Positions 43,185 through 53,620 of a stretch of 64,000 bases of DNA are shown one piece after another. Source of the stretch: Maribacter sedimenticola (lineage in GTDB: Bacteria; Bacteroidota; Bacteroidia; Flavobacteriales; Flavobacteriaceae); contig NZ_FZNV01000007.1 of assembly GCF_900188415.1 (NCBI RefSeq), positions 90,910-154,909 on the forward strand, read 5' to 3'. The position numbers and the translations under genes are program-made. How positions within the stretch are numbered: position 1 is the stretch's first letter; each line of letters opens with the position of its first letter. Below the pieces are notes generated by a model that saw nothing but the letters and a program-made list of their open reading frames with translations, was not told the DNA's origin and ran no database searches.

Positions 43185-45863
43185 TTACAAATTATATTTG
43201 ACAGATAACATTACATAACGGGGCTGTACAAAATATGCCTGTGTACTGAAATAAAGTTCGTTGGTACTGTCCCTATTTAACGTGGTCGTATTTAAGAGGT
43301 TTGTTCCCTGTATACCATACTCCCAATGGCTGTTCTTTTTTTGGTAGGTAAGGTCTGCCCCCATAAAACTATAGGTATTGGTTATGGTATCTTCCTTATC
43401 ATTATATTTATAATAATCATAATCTAGATTAAAAATAAAGTTCTTTAAAAAGCTGGCATCAAAACGTGCATAGGGTCTTTTGGTATAAAATGTGGTCTCC
43501 AGACCTCCGTTATCATAATTATTTATGGCATAGCGGTAACCTACTTCCAAATTGGGTGCATTTTTGAAATTGGTAGACAAGGCAGTGGAATAATTCTGTG
43601 TCAAGGAATTTGAGGTACGCTGTACATTATCTACCAAGTTATTGGTCGTGGACCAACCCAAATTTCCTTGAACCGAAGCTTTGATCTTGCCAAATGTGCG
43701 CTCGTATTTGCCGTTTGCGCTAAACGATTCATCAGCAAAATTGGAATTTATCGTACTGCCCACCCTATTGATACCCACAATATTTACACCGTTCTTGAGA
43801 GCATCAATTCTTTTGGTATATGCCAAATTTGCAAATATGTTAGTGAAATTAAACATATTGAAACTGAAAAAATTAAGGGAAACATTATGGTTTAACGCAC
43901 TTTCCAAATCCCTATTTCCACTATACAGGGAATTGTAGTTGTTCAGCACATATCCTTGCGCAAAATTACTTACATCCGTAAACGAACGAGTAACCTGATA
44001 ATTGAAACGAATATTTTCGGATTTTTTTAATTGTGCATTGATATACACATCTGGTAACAACGATGTTAGATCGTCATTGACCACAGTACCCAATTGTTCA
44101 TTGCGTACATTAAACCTATGCAAGGTTAACCCTGGGTTAAAAGTAAATATGCCTGAAATCACCTTATAATGTAACCCTGCGTATACATCAGACACATGAA
44201 AATTAACATCATTGCCAAATTCTTCACCGTTCATGTTCAATATCTCCCCATTATCAAAAATTTGAAAAATGCCAGAATTAAAATTCTGATTGCTCTGTGT
44301 AGTGCCCAAGGTTAAATTGATGTTACTCTTGCTTCCAAGAACCCTGTAATAATCTACTTTGGCATCTACCTTGTTCGTTACTACGGTTTTAGCCTGGTTT
44401 ATATTATACATCTCCTGGTTTTCATCAACAGGAAATATATCTACAAATGCAAACTCATTTCGTATGGCCTCATAAAATGGATCTTCGTCCTGGTATAAAT
44501 GCTGGGCCTCTACCGCAAAAATATTTTTCTCATCAAGTGTATGATACAAATTCAGGTTTTGGTTCAGTGCCAAAGGTTTTTGTTCTTTTACTTCCATTAT
44601 TTCATCTGTAATGGAAGAAACGGAAAGTATGTTGACCTCCTCGGTATCATCTGATTGTTTTAGGAGGGCATCATAGTCCAATTGAAAATCTTCATTTGGC
44701 TTATACCTGGCACTTAACTTTGCCAATCCTAATTGAATGGTCTGATCGGTATTACTAGTTGTACGCTCCACATCATTGCTGGCAATATAAGAGGTACTAC
44801 CTTCGGACTTCATAAGTGTGCCAGTATAGGAATATATACCAAAACCACTTAGATCAAGACTTTCCGTTGGTGCATAGCTAAAATTTGCCGCCGCAAACTT
44901 GGTATCGATATCATTGGCCCTATTATTTTGCGCAGAGGAAAGGCCCAATGCGTCTACTCCCGTAGCTATAGTACTTCCAACTCTTGAATTTAAATTTCTA
45001 AATCCGCCCGTAAAGTTTCTGTAGTCGCTTCGGGTAAAAGGTACTTCACCAATATTATTTAAATCCGTAATTATATTTACGCTGTACTTAGGACTGTAGT
45101 AAAACAATTTGGGATGGGCCAAATACCTATCATCCGGGCCATACCCTGCCGTAATCTCACCAAACCAAAAATTCTTTTTTCCTTCTTTTAATTTAATGTT
45201 CAATGCAACATTATCATCATCATTGGTAAGCCCTTTCATTTGTGAGACCTCATTGAAATTTCTCAACACCTCTACTTTGCTCAAGGCATTGGCAGGGATA
45301 TTCTCAACAGCCAATTTGCTATCTCCGTCAAAAAAATCCTTTCCTTCTACCATGACCTTGCTCACCGTCTTACCTTCCACTTCTATTTGGCCATCGTCAT
45401 TTATTTCAATACCCGGAAGGTTTTCCAGTACATCCTTCAACTTTTTTTCTGTCCCGGAAACGAAGGAATCCGTATCGTACACAATGGTATCGCCCTTAAC
45501 GGAAACAGGCATTTCATAAGTAACATCCACCTCATCTAACTGTGCGGCCTGCTCGTACAAAACAATATCTTTAACTGCATCATCCTCAGCTGCGGTAAAC
45601 GTAAAAGATTCTGGTCTAAACCCTAGATAACTCACCTTGACTGTATATTGCTGTCCTGTTTTCAACTTTAATTTAAACTGCCCGGCATGATTTGTTATCC
45701 CGTAGGATTCCAAACCTTGGGTGGCCGTATTAATGGCTATGACATTGGCCATATCCACACCGGCACCCAGACTATCCTTTACTATGCCGGACAAGGATAT
45801 TTCCTGTGCATTACCAAAGATTGTACACAAAAACATAAGGACAAGCAAGAAGGAATTTCTCAT
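43185..45863 (-). CDS. Outer-membrane beta-barrel protein, TonB-receptor-like, with carboxypeptidase-regulatory domain
   Basis: From ATG 45863 (MRNSFLLVLMFLC, signal ending GNAQ) the protein has 892 residues. Residues about 20-115 form a carboxypeptidase-D regulatory-like domain (ISLSGIVKDSLGAGVDMANV). A plug-like segment follows (LENLPGIEINDDGQIEVEG, KVMVEGKDFFDGD), and the rest alternates in beta strands to a terminal Leu after SVKYN. The family is the outer-membrane beta-barrel group that pairs with GLPGLI proteins, here the next gene upstream, 37 bases away. Transport substrate unknown. An in-frame start at 45929 gives no signal peptide. Confidence 0.9.
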   Translation of the reverse strand: MRNSFLLVLMFLCTIFGNAQEISLSGIVKDSLGAGVDMANVIAINTATQGLESYGITNHAGQFKLKLKTGQQYTVKVSYLGFRPESFTFTAAEDDAVKDIVLYEQAAQLDEVDVTYEMPVSVKGDTIVYDTDSFVSGTEKKLKDVLENLPGIEINDDGQIEVEGKTVSKVMVEGKDFFDGDSKLAVENIPANALSKVEVLRNFNEVSQMKGLTNDDDNVALNIKLKEGKKNFWFGEITAGYGPDDRYLAHPKLFYYSPKYSVNIITDLNNIGEVPFTRSDYRNFTGGFRNLNSRVGSTIATGVDALGLSSAQNNRANDIDTKFAAANFSYAPTESLDLSGFGIYSYTGTLMKSEGSTSYIASNDVERTTSNTDQTIQLGLAKLSARYKPNEDFQLDYDALLKQSDDTEEVNILSVSSITDEIMEVKEQKPLALNQNLNLYHTLDEKNIFAVEAQHLYQDEDPFYEAIRNEFAFVDIFPVDENQEMYNINQAKTVVTNKVDAKVDYYRVLGSKSNINLTLGTTQSNQNFNSGIFQIFDNGEILNMNGEEFGNDVNFHVSDVYAGLHYKVISGIFTFNPGLTLHRFNVRNEQLGTVVNDDLTSLLPDVYINAQLKKSENIRFNYQVTRSFTDVSNFAQGYVLNNYNSLYSGNRDLESALNHNVSLNFFSFNMFNFTNIFANLAYTKRIDALKNGVNIVGINRVGSTINSNFADESFSANGKYERTFGKIKASVQGNLGWSTTNNLVDNVQRTSNSLTQNYSTALSTNFKNAPNLEVGYRYAINNYDNGGLETTFYTKRPYARFDASFLKNFIFNLDYDYYKYNDKEDTITNTYSFMGADLTYQKKNSHWEYGIQGTNLLNTTTLNRDSTNELYFSTQAYFVQPRYVMLSVKYNL

Positions 45864-45900
45864 ATAATCGGATGTATAAAAGTGATTTTCGAGGATACAG

Positions 45901-46758
45901 TTAGTTTGGCCTACCACCACCGCGACCACCGCGATTTCTAAAATTTTCGCGCATTTCCTTCATTTTCTCCTGAGCAATGGTATCATATTCCTCTTGCGTC
46001 ACCTTTTTGCCTTTATTAGGTGCTTTAATTTCAATCTTGTCTGATGGATTCATAGTAATCTCGGAACATATAATTGTAGTAACATCATCGTTTACGGCAA
46101 GTATTAGTCCCGGAAGCCCCCAATATAGCCCAGGACCTTGATTTATTGGGATTTCTGGGGTATACCATGCAACAATTTCCACCTCCTTTACTATAAATTC
46201 ATCTTCCTTTTCCGCCTCACTTTTTTCTTCATCACCTCTACCCGGTCTTCTAAATACTGCCCACATATTGGGACGTTTAACCATTTTTACTGCTGTTGCT
46301 TTAAAGGCCATATAATTACCAATTTTTTTTGATTCACTTTCCATCTTCCAGTCCAACGCTTGCAATTCATCATCGATCAGGAAAATTTTACCCAACAATT
46401 CATTCTTGACCAGATACCGTTGATCCTTTATATTTTTATAAAGATCCCCATCTGTACCGGTCATTGCCCCAAAACGTGGACCACGGCCGCCACCTCGTTC
46501 CCCTGGCTGTTCCAACTTTTCTTCTTCCTCGTAGATAGAGGCTGTTTTATTAAAATTGAGCACAAAGGTTTTTTCATTGGCCCTTTTCATACGCTCCATC
46601 ATTTCCTTCTTTCTATCTTCTGGTATATTCCTATTTCCAAAATCAAAATTTACCTGGGTTTTACTTTGGTAAACGGCTTTCCCTTGAAAATCCTGGGCCT
46701 GCACCTCTACAATCATGCAAGTAACGAACACTACTATGAACCACGTATATTTCATCAT
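45901..46758 (-). CDS. GLPGLI-family secreted protein
   Basis: The 285-residue protein has a signal peptide (ends EVQAQ). The naming motif is in GLYWGLPGLILAVND near residue 222. The start may be the second Met. Its C-terminus is a basic Gly/Arg tail (NRGGRGGGRPN), and a similar GERGGGRGPRFG stretch lies near residue 88. Function of the family is unknown, but its genes very commonly precede a carboxypeptidase-regulatory outer-membrane barrel gene, as here. The two probably act together at the outer membrane. Confidence 0.92.
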   Translation of the reverse strand: MMKYTWFIVVFVTCMIVEVQAQDFQGKAVYQSKTQVNFDFGNRNIPEDRKKEMMERMKRANEKTFVLNFNKTASIYEEEEKLEQPGERGGGRGPRFGAMTGTDGDLYKNIKDQRYLVKNELLGKIFLIDDELQALDWKMESESKKIGNYMAFKATAVKMVKRPNMWAVFRRPGRGDEEKSEAEKEDEFIVKEVEIVAWYTPEIPINQGPGLYWGLPGLILAVNDDVTTIICSEITMNPSDKIEIKAPNKGKKVTQEEYDTIAQEKMKEMRENFRNRGGRGGGRPN

Positions 46759-46947
46759 CTATATAATTTGAATGCCAATAGGACTGTTTAATTAGGTTTT
46801 GGTTTAACGTATCTATGTTAATAATTACAAAACCCAATTTTTTTTAAGCCATACGGCAAATATGTTTTTACATCCTGTAGTTATCTTGTATCTTGTACCA
46901 TCTAAGAATTGCTTAAAAAACAACACAACCATTAATCATTTTATTCT

Positions 46948-47562
46948 ATGCACATAGCAGTTGCCGGAAATATCGGTGCAGGAAAAACGACCTTAACAAG
47001 ATTACTAGCAAAACATTATAAGTGGGAAGCCCATTTTGAAGACGTAGTGGAAAATCCATATTTAGATGATTTTTACAATCAGATGGAACGCTGGAGCTTT
47101 AATCTACAGATTTACTTTTTAAACAGTAGATACCGCCAAATTTTGCAGATAAAGGAAAGTGGCAAAGAGGTTATCCAAGACCGCACCATCTATGAGGATG
47201 CCCACATCTTTGCGCCTAACTTGCACGCTATGGGTTTAATGACCAATAGGGATTTCCAAAACTACTCTAGCCTGTTCGAGCTTATGGAAAGCTTGGTAGA
47301 CCCGCCAGATTTATTGATTTACCTACGTAGTTCCATACCCAATTTGGTAAAACAGATTCACAAAAGGGGGCGTGAATACGAGAATACCATATCCATTGAC
47401 TATTTAAGCCGTTTGAACGAACGCTATGAAGCTTGGATACATGGCTATCAAAAAGGAAAATTATTGATCATTGATGTTGACGATTTGGACTTTGTGGACA
47501 ACCCAGAGGACCTTGGTACCATTTTAAATAAAATAGACGCGGAAATCAACGGTCTTTTTTAA
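46948..47562 (+). CDS. Deoxynucleoside kinase
   Basis: The 204-residue enzyme phosphorylates deoxynucleosides for salvage. It has a P-loop GNIGAGKTT at residues 7-15, the catalytic and substrate region FEDVVENPYLDDFY near residue 31, the QDRTIYEDAHIF (DRS-like) motif near 75 and a lid Arg cluster KRGREYE near residue 140. Which nucleoside is preferred cannot be read here. It opens a plus-strand group with pabB and pabC, 24 bases before pabB. Confidence 0.93.
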   Translation: MHIAVAGNIGAGKTTLTRLLAKHYKWEAHFEDVVENPYLDDFYNQMERWSFNLQIYFLNSRYRQILQIKESGKEVIQDRTIYEDAHIFAPNLHAMGLMTNRDFQNYSSLFELMESLVDPPDLLIYLRSSIPNLVKQIHKRGREYENTISIDYLSRLNERYEAWIHGYQKGKLLIIDVDDLDFVDNPEDLGTILNKIDAEINGLF

Positions 47563-47586
47563 AACGTTATTAAATATTTACCACGT

Positions 47587-48561
47587 TTGAACGATTTTGA
47601 AAAAAAGGTACGTCACTTTCTTAAAAATGACCAGCCCTTTATTTTTATCATAGATTTTCAAAAATCCGAACAGTTGGCCTACTCTTTTCAAGAAGCCGCG
47701 GCCCAAGACATTTATTTTAACATTAAAGGCAATGGAAATGACCGGCAATTACAACCTTTAACAGCTACCGCTACATCTATTGACCTACGGCCCGAGCCTT
47801 TTAATAAAGATGCGTATATAAAAGCGTTCCATACAGTACAGAATGAATTAAAAAACGGCAATAGTTTTTTATTGAACCTAACCTTTTCCACACCATTACA
47901 TACCAAGGCCTCACTAAAACAAATTTATCAAAATGCATCCGCACCATATAAATTATGGTTCAAGGACAAGTTTATTGTTTTTTCACCCGAGTGTTACATC
48001 AAAACTAAGGACGATTCCATATTTTCCTATCCGATGAAAGGGACGATCAACAATGATGTACCAGATGCAGAGGCTCAATTGCTGTCCAATAAAAAGGAAT
48101 TATACGAACACAATACCATTGTGGATCTTATACGCAACGATCTGTCCATGATCGCAAAAAATGTTAAGGTCAACAAATTTAGGTATGTTGAAAAAATTAA
48201 AAAAGGAACCCAAGAATTACTGCAGACCAGTACAGAAATTCAGGGTAATTTACCTAAGGACTGGAAATATAATTTTGCCGCACTACTTTTAAAAACATTG
48301 CCGGCGGGTTCTATAAGCGGAGCGCCCAAGAAGAAAACAATAGAGATCATAGAACATGCGGAGACTACGCCAAGAGGCTTTTACACAGGCGTATTCGGTA
48401 TTTTTGACGGCAAGGATATTGACAGCGCCGTAAGTATTCGCTTTATAGAAAATAATGACGGCCAATTAATTTACAGAAGTGGTGGCGGTATAACGCATTT
48501 GAGTACGTTAGAAGAAGAATACCAAGAACTATTAGAAAAAATTTATGTACCCATTATTTGA
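47587..48561 (+). CDS. pabB: Aminodeoxychorismate synthase component I
   Basis: The 324-residue chorismate-binding enzyme converts chorismate and ammonia to 4-amino-4-deoxychorismate for folate synthesis. The core motifs are MKGTINNDVPDAEAQL near residue 155, NTIVDLIRNDLS near 177, LKTLPAGSISGAPKKKT near 235 and YTGVFGIFDG near residue 262. It lacks the N-terminal third of long PabB proteins, as is common in Bacteroidota. The start appears to be TTG at 47587. The pabC gene begins 17 bases before its end. Confidence 0.93.
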   Translation: MNDFEKKVRHFLKNDQPFIFIIDFQKSEQLAYSFQEAAAQDIYFNIKGNGNDRQLQPLTATATSIDLRPEPFNKDAYIKAFHTVQNELKNGNSFLLNLTFSTPLHTKASLKQIYQNASAPYKLWFKDKFIVFSPECYIKTKDDSIFSYPMKGTINNDVPDAEAQLLSNKKELYEHNTIVDLIRNDLSMIAKNVKVNKFRYVEKIKKGTQELLQTSTEIQGNLPKDWKYNFAALLLKTLPAGSISGAPKKKTIEIIEHAETTPRGFYTGVFGIFDGKDIDSAVSIRFIENNDGQLIYRSGGGITHLSTLEEEYQELLEKIYVPII

Positions 48562-49150
48562 ATCCGTACATATAGGCAATGGCCAAATAAAAAATGCCGT
48601 CTACCATGAAAAAAGGTTTGCCAGTTCTTACTTCGCTTATTTTAATAACAGACCGGCCTATTCTTTGTTCGAAAATGTTTCCCTACCAGAATTAGACCTA
48701 GACATCAACTATAAATTAAGAATAGCATACGGTCTTAAAGATAAAAAATGGCAGATTACACCTTACACAAATTCCCTTCCTTCTACATTGCAATTGGTTT
48801 ATGACGATACCATTACGTACCCCCATAAATTTACCGATCGTGAACATCTGAATTCTCTTTACCAAAACAGAAAAAATGCCGATGATGTCTTGATCATATG
48901 TAAAGGCCAAATTACGGATACCTCATATTGCAATATATTGTTTACCGATGGATCAACAATATTTACCCCTTCCACACCATTGCTCAAAGGTACATGTAGA
49001 GCAAGATTACTGGCCGAGAACAACATACAAACCAAATTGATTACTCCTGCAGATATACAAGATTACCGACATTTTCAATTGATAAACGCCTTAAATGATT
49101 TTGATGCGTCTAGATGGATGCCTATTAAAAACATTTATCAACCTAAATAA
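48545..49150 (+). CDS. pabC: Class IV aminotransferase, probable aminodeoxychorismate lyase
   Basis: The 201-residue protein is a short fold-type IV PLP enzyme. TDTSYCNILF near residue 121 and TPLLKGTCRARLL near residue 145 are the class IV motifs, and the PLP lysine is expected in the YKLRIAYG/YDDTITY region but is not certain. Adjacent to and overlapping pabB, it most likely releases pyruvate from aminodeoxychorismate to give 4-aminobenzoate. It is about 60 residues shorter than E. coli PabC. Its end overlaps the convergent App1-like gene by eight bases. Confidence 0.86.
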   Translation: MYPLFESVHIGNGQIKNAVYHEKRFASSYFAYFNNRPAYSLFENVSLPELDLDINYKLRIAYGLKDKKWQITPYTNSLPSTLQLVYDDTITYPHKFTDREHLNSLYQNRKNADDVLIICKGQITDTSYCNILFTDGSTIFTPSTPLLKGTCRARLLAENNIQTKLITPADIQDYRHFQLINALNDFDASRWMPIKNIYQPK

Positions 49151-50144
49151 ACCCGTGGTCCTTGGCATGGGCAATGGCCTCTTTGGTTTTATTGACCATA
49201 AGAAAAGGGATGTCCTTAAAGTCCACAAAAAGATTTTCTATTCTCGCCATTCGTTTGGCATCGTTTACGCTTCTTAAATATATTGCCTTGATCCTACCTG
49301 GAAAAAGCGTAGAAATTTCCTGATATATATCCCCATCCTTTTCTCCACTATCGCCTATCAAAATAAACGGAAGATCAGGGTATGACTTCAAAAGATTACT
49401 GATCTCTCTCTGTTTTTGTGGTTTTTCGTCATTTTTCTTTCGCATTCTAAAACTGGCCATACTGCGCAGTAAAAGAGGGCCCTTGGGAAAATTATTCGTT
49501 TTTAAAAAAAGTTGTAGATAGCGGTAAAGGTTCCATGGACTATGGCTTACGTAGAAAATAGGGTTAGCTTCATCTCCTGTTTTCCCATGGTGCAACTTCA
49601 TATAGAAATCAGAAGCGCCATCTAACTGCCTACGCTTGGTAGCCCTTTTGAACATAGTGTTGATAATAACCTTCCATTTTAAGGAAGATACCACCCCCGT
49701 ATGCAATATGGTGTCATCAATATCACTAATTACCCCAAATTTGGCATGCTCGCTAGGAATAAGCATTTCGCCAGGGAACTTATTCTTTAAAAGGATTTCA
49801 CGTTTTAGATTGGTATCCGTAAAAGATAGCTCAAAATTTACCCAACCTTCATCGTTTGCTAGATCATGTAGACCGTTAATATCCTCGTCAATTAAATAAT
49901 AGCCATCATCATCTGTAGTGCCTTGCACGCTTTTTCCATTGGATAGGGTTATCTTAATGGCCGTGTTCCTGATCTCATCGGTCTCAAATCTTTTCCATGT
50001 ATTCTGCATTAAGTTAAAGATTCCCTTTTGATCCAAATCTATATTCTCATCTTCAATGGCACGGCCACGTACGTAAAGCCTGTTTGCACTACCGTACGAC
50101 TGAAAATTGATGATCTGAAGTTTATCTTTCTTAAAAATACCCAT
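49143..50144 (-). CDS. App1-like phosphatidate phosphatase domain protein (DUF2183)
   Basis: The protein has about 333 residues from ATG 50144 (MGIFKKDKLQII); nine more codons upstream are possible. An N-terminal beta-rich part includes a SNGKSVQGTTDDDGYY transthyretin-like segment. The HAD-type catalytic motif DIDDT is in FGVISDIDDTILHTGV near residue 155. HSPWNLYRYLQLFL near 215 and LIGDSGEKDGDIYQEI near residue 275 complete the DUF2183 pattern. Yeast App1 is a phosphatidate phosphatase; bacterial substrates are unknown. It is convergent with pabC and lacks a visible terminator. Confidence 0.9.
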   Translation of the reverse strand: MGIFKKDKLQIINFQSYGSANRLYVRGRAIEDENIDLDQKGIFNLMQNTWKRFETDEIRNTAIKITLSNGKSVQGTTDDDGYYLIDEDINGLHDLANDEGWVNFELSFTDTNLKREILLKNKFPGEMLIPSEHAKFGVISDIDDTILHTGVVSSLKWKVIINTMFKRATKRRQLDGASDFYMKLHHGKTGDEANPIFYVSHSPWNLYRYLQLFLKTNNFPKGPLLLRSMASFRMRKKNDEKPQKQREISNLLKSYPDLPFILIGDSGEKDGDIYQEISTLFPGRIKAIYLRSVNDAKRMARIENLFVDFKDIPFLMVNKTKEAIAHAKDHGFI

Positions 50145-50365
50145 GGTGTTAAAATTACGGTCTTTCAACAACCTTTAAAATTTTTATTGCAATAATTACA
50201 TCAATTAAGTTACAATCTAACCTTAAGAGGTCAAAACGGTCATTGGAGCGTGTATTCACTCATTGAAAACTACCGCACGCTCATTACCCGTTGTATATCG
50301 CGCTCAATACAAATAGTTTTAGCGCTATAATCATACTTGTACAGTACAAGTCTAAAACCCTAATT

Positions 50366-51070
50366 ATGAAACCAAAAAAAAATCCACAGCAAGACCTCAA
50401 CAAAAAAAGTGCCACCTACTTTGTTTTTGGACTACTAATAGTTTTAACAATGGCATATGTAGCCTTGGAATGGAAAACGTTTGACCAATCCGTTTATGAC
50501 GAAGTAGGAATGAACAAACCTGACCTGGATATTATAGAAGACGCCCCAATTTTTCAAACAGTGGTTCCACCGCCACCAAAACCACCCGTTCTCCCTGTTG
50601 AAATTGAAATAGTAGATGACAATGACCCCGTAGAGGAAACGGAAGTTATTGCCATTGAAGTCAATACAGAGACCGAAGTTGTAGATGTTTCTGAATTTGA
50701 AGTCATAGAAGAAGAGGAAGAAGTCAAAGTTATTTGGAAAACTATTGAGGAAGTTCCTATTTTCCCAGGGTGCGAAAAAGAAACGGATAAACGAGCCTGC
50801 TTTAATGAAATGATGCAAAAACACATTAAGAAAAACTTTAGATATCCAGAACTAGCACAGGAAATGGGTCAACAGGGAAGAGTAAATACTCAATTTGTGA
50901 TCAACAATGATGGCAGTATTAGCAATATACAAAAAAGAGGCCCGCATGAATTATTGGAAAAAGAAGCTGTCCGTATTCTTTCTAAACTACCAAAAATGAG
51001 TCCGGGCAAACAACGGGGCAGAGCGGTCCAAGTGTCATTTTCAATTCCTATTACCTTTAAACTACAATAA
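50366..51070 (+). CDS. TonB-family energy transducer
   Basis: From ATG 50366 the protein has 234 residues. It has a single transmembrane helix near the N-terminus (YFVFGLLIVLTMAYVAL) and a proline-rich then acidic linker (PPPPKPPVLPVEIEIVDD; long runs of Glu and Val). The C-terminal TonB domain (about 150-234) has the Bacteroidota-style VPIFPGCEKE and GRVNTQFVINNDGSI motifs. It would transmit proton-motive force from ExbBD to outer-membrane receptors. No exbB or exbD gene is adjacent, which is common in this group. The 25 codons upstream of the chosen start are unlikely to be translated. Confidence 0.92.
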   Translation: MKPKKNPQQDLNKKSATYFVFGLLIVLTMAYVALEWKTFDQSVYDEVGMNKPDLDIIEDAPIFQTVVPPPPKPPVLPVEIEIVDDNDPVEETEVIAIEVNTETEVVDVSEFEVIEEEEEVKVIWKTIEEVPIFPGCEKETDKRACFNEMMQKHIKKNFRYPELAQEMGQQGRVNTQFVINNDGSISNIQKRGPHELLEKEAVRILSKLPKMSPGKQRGRAVQVSFSIPITFKLQ

Positions 51071-51076
51071 AGGAAT

Positions 51077-51111
51077 AAAAAAAACCATCAGCATAAAACT
51101 GATGGTTTTTA
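51077..51111. terminator. Bidirectional intrinsic terminator
   Basis: AAAACCATCAG at 51081-51091 pairs with CTGATGGTTTT at 51099-51109. It serves the TonB gene and the converging pyrophosphatase gene. Confidence 0.87.
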
Positions 51112-51135
51112 AATAGTTAGGGTAACCCTTCCTAA

Positions 51136-53559
51136 CTACTTATTGATTTCTACTTTTTCTATGGTAACCTCTGTACTCGTCCCCTTTTTTTCAATACTGG
51201 CATTTTCAAACTTTTTTAGTTGTGCCTCTACTTCAGCTTTTGTACCAGTATATATTTTTTCCTCTATTACAGATTTACCGTTAACCATGGTTGAATAGGT
51301 GACAATGGCCTGGGCCAAATCATCATTTTCCACATTCATCTCAATGGTTACCTCCTTGGTATCTTTTAGCATGGTAACGCCATCTTCCGTATGTCCACCT
51401 AAAATAGGTGCTATGACCAAACCGATCAAGCAGGTCAACTTTATTAAAATGTTCATAGAAGGACCGGATGTATCCTTAAACGGATCTCCTACGGTATCAC
51501 CGGTAACGGCTGCTTTATGCGCCTCTGAACCTTTATAGGTCATTTCTCCGTTAATTTCCACTCCGGCCTCAAACGACTTCTTGGCATTGTCCCAAGCGCC
51601 ACCTGCGTTGTTCTGAAAAATTGCCCATAATACCCCGGATACGGTAACACCGGCCATATAACCGCCTAGCATTTCCGCGATAGCCAATTTATTCATCCCG
51701 AACAATAACGGGGCAAATGCGATAACCAAAGGAAAACCAATGGTCAACAATCCTGGCAACATCATTTCTTTTAGCGATGCCTGTGTAGAAATAGCTACAC
51801 ATTTATCATATTCCGGTTTGCCGGTTCCTTCCATAATTCCCGGAATATCCCTAAACTGACGCCTTACTTCCTGAACCATTTCCATGGCCGCCTTACCCAC
51901 AGCATTCATTGCCAATGCGGAAAATACTACAGGTACCATACCACCAACGAATAGCATTGCCAATACCGGAGCTTTAAAGATATTGATACCATCTATTCCT
52001 GTAAAAGTTACATAGGCCGCGAACAAGGCCAAAGAAGTCAATGCCGCGGATGCGATAGCAAATCCTTTACCTGTTGCTGCCGTAGTATTCCCAACAGAAT
52101 CCAAAATATCCGTTCTTTCCCTTACTATCGGTTCTTGTTCACTCATTTCCGCAATACCACCCGCATTGTCGGAGATTGGACCAAAAGCGTCTATAGCCAA
52201 TTGCATTGCCGTTGTGGCCATCATTGCAGAAGCGGCCAAGGCCACACCATAAAAACCTGCAAAAGCATACGATGCCCAAATTGCACCCGCAAATAACAAT
52301 ACTGACGGGAAGGTGGATATCATACCTGTTGCCAGACCCGCGATAATGTTTGTTCCTGCACCTGTTGATGATTGTTGAACGATTTTTAAAATTGGAGCTT
52401 TTCCCAATCCAGTATAATACTCAGTTACCGAAGAAATTACTGCACCTACTACCAAACCTACCAATGTAGCATAGAATACACGCATTGAGGAAATTTCCTG
52501 TATTCCTTCCCCAAAAAATTCCATTTGCATGGTTTCCGGCAACATCCAAGTTACCAGTCCAAAGCAAGAAACGGCCACTAGGACTATAGATGTCCAGTTA
52601 CCTACATTCAAAGCTCCCATAACCTGAGCCTCTTTGGCATCATTACTTTTTATCTTTACCAGCATGGTTCCTATAATAGAAATAATAATCCCCGCTCCTG
52701 CAATGGCCATTGGTAGTAAGATCGGACCAATACCCCCAAAGGCATCTGAAATACTACCTCCCATATCCTTAATTACATAATTTCCCAATACCATTGCGGC
52801 AAGAACCGTTGCTACATACGAACCGAACAAATCTGCCCCCATACCGGCGACATCACCTACGTTATCACCTACATTATCCGCAATAGTTGCCGGGTTACGT
52901 GGGTCATCCTCAGGTATTCCTGCCTCTACCTTACCTACCAAATCCGCTCCCACATCGGCAGCCTTTGTATAGATACCTCCGCCTACACGTGCAAACAACG
53001 CAATGGATTCAGCACCAAGGGAAAAACCTGCCAATGTTTCCAAGACTATGGTCATATCCATAGTAGAGGTCCAGATACCTCCCATAAAAAATTGGAAAAA
53101 TGCTATAAAAAATATGGTAAGTCCCAATACGGCCAACCCTGCTACACCAAGTCCCATAACCGTGCCACCGCCAAAAGAAATTTTCAATGCATTTGGCAAG
53201 CTTGTTCGTGCAGCCTGAGTGGTCCTAACATTGGTCTTGGTGGCAATTTTCATTCCTATATTTCCTGCAAAAGCGGAAAAAATAGCCCCAAATATAAATG
53301 AGACTACAATTAACCAATGTGTTGTAGGCACTATAAAGGAAACTATGGCAAGTAAAACACTTACCACAATTACGAAAACGGATAAAAGTTTGTATTCTGC
53401 ACTTAAAAATGCAAGGGCACCTTCATAAATGTAATCTGAAATTTCTTTCATTTTACCATTTCCGGCATCTTGTTTCATTACCCAAGATCGCTTAATACCC
53501 ATGTAAACCAGGCCTAAAATTGCCATTGCAATTGGCATGTAAATCATTAGTGACTCCAT
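51136..53559 (-). CDS. hppA: Membrane-bound ion-translocating pyrophosphatase, K+-dependent type
   Basis: The 807-residue protein, with about 16 hydrophobic helices, uses pyrophosphate hydrolysis to pump Na+ or H+. Active-site motifs are GIYTKAADVGADLVGKVE near residue 190 and DNVGDNVGDVAGMGADLFGSY near 230. GNTTAATGKG carries Ala at the position that is Lys in K+-independent enzymes, so it is K+-dependent (family rule). After the last helix (about residue 715) there is an unusual hydrophilic tail of about 85 residues rich in Glu, Lys and Val. The soluble pyrophosphatase gene lies just upstream. Confidence 0.95.
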   Translation of the reverse strand: MESLMIYMPIAMAILGLVYMGIKRSWVMKQDAGNGKMKEISDYIYEGALAFLSAEYKLLSVFVIVVSVLLAIVSFIVPTTHWLIVVSFIFGAIFSAFAGNIGMKIATKTNVRTTQAARTSLPNALKISFGGGTVMGLGVAGLAVLGLTIFFIAFFQFFMGGIWTSTMDMTIVLETLAGFSLGAESIALFARVGGGIYTKAADVGADLVGKVEAGIPEDDPRNPATIADNVGDNVGDVAGMGADLFGSYVATVLAAMVLGNYVIKDMGGSISDAFGGIGPILLPMAIAGAGIIISIIGTMLVKIKSNDAKEAQVMGALNVGNWTSIVLVAVSCFGLVTWMLPETMQMEFFGEGIQEISSMRVFYATLVGLVVGAVISSVTEYYTGLGKAPILKIVQQSSTGAGTNIIAGLATGMISTFPSVLLFAGAIWASYAFAGFYGVALAASAMMATTAMQLAIDAFGPISDNAGGIAEMSEQEPIVRERTDILDSVGNTTAATGKGFAIASAALTSLALFAAYVTFTGIDGINIFKAPVLAMLFVGGMVPVVFSALAMNAVGKAAMEMVQEVRRQFRDIPGIMEGTGKPEYDKCVAISTQASLKEMMLPGLLTIGFPLVIAFAPLLFGMNKLAIAEMLGGYMAGVTVSGVLWAIFQNNAGGAWDNAKKSFEAGVEINGEMTYKGSEAHKAAVTGDTVGDPFKDTSGPSMNILIKLTCLIGLVIAPILGGHTEDGVTMLKDTKEVTIEMNVENDDLAQAIVTYSTMVNGKSVIEEKIYTGTKAEVEAQLKKFENASIEKKGTSTEVTIEKVEINK

Positions 53560-53620
53560 TTAATCTTCTGTTAGTTAGTTATAAAATTAGCCCGGCTAAA
53601 GTAGTAAATTAGAATAGAAT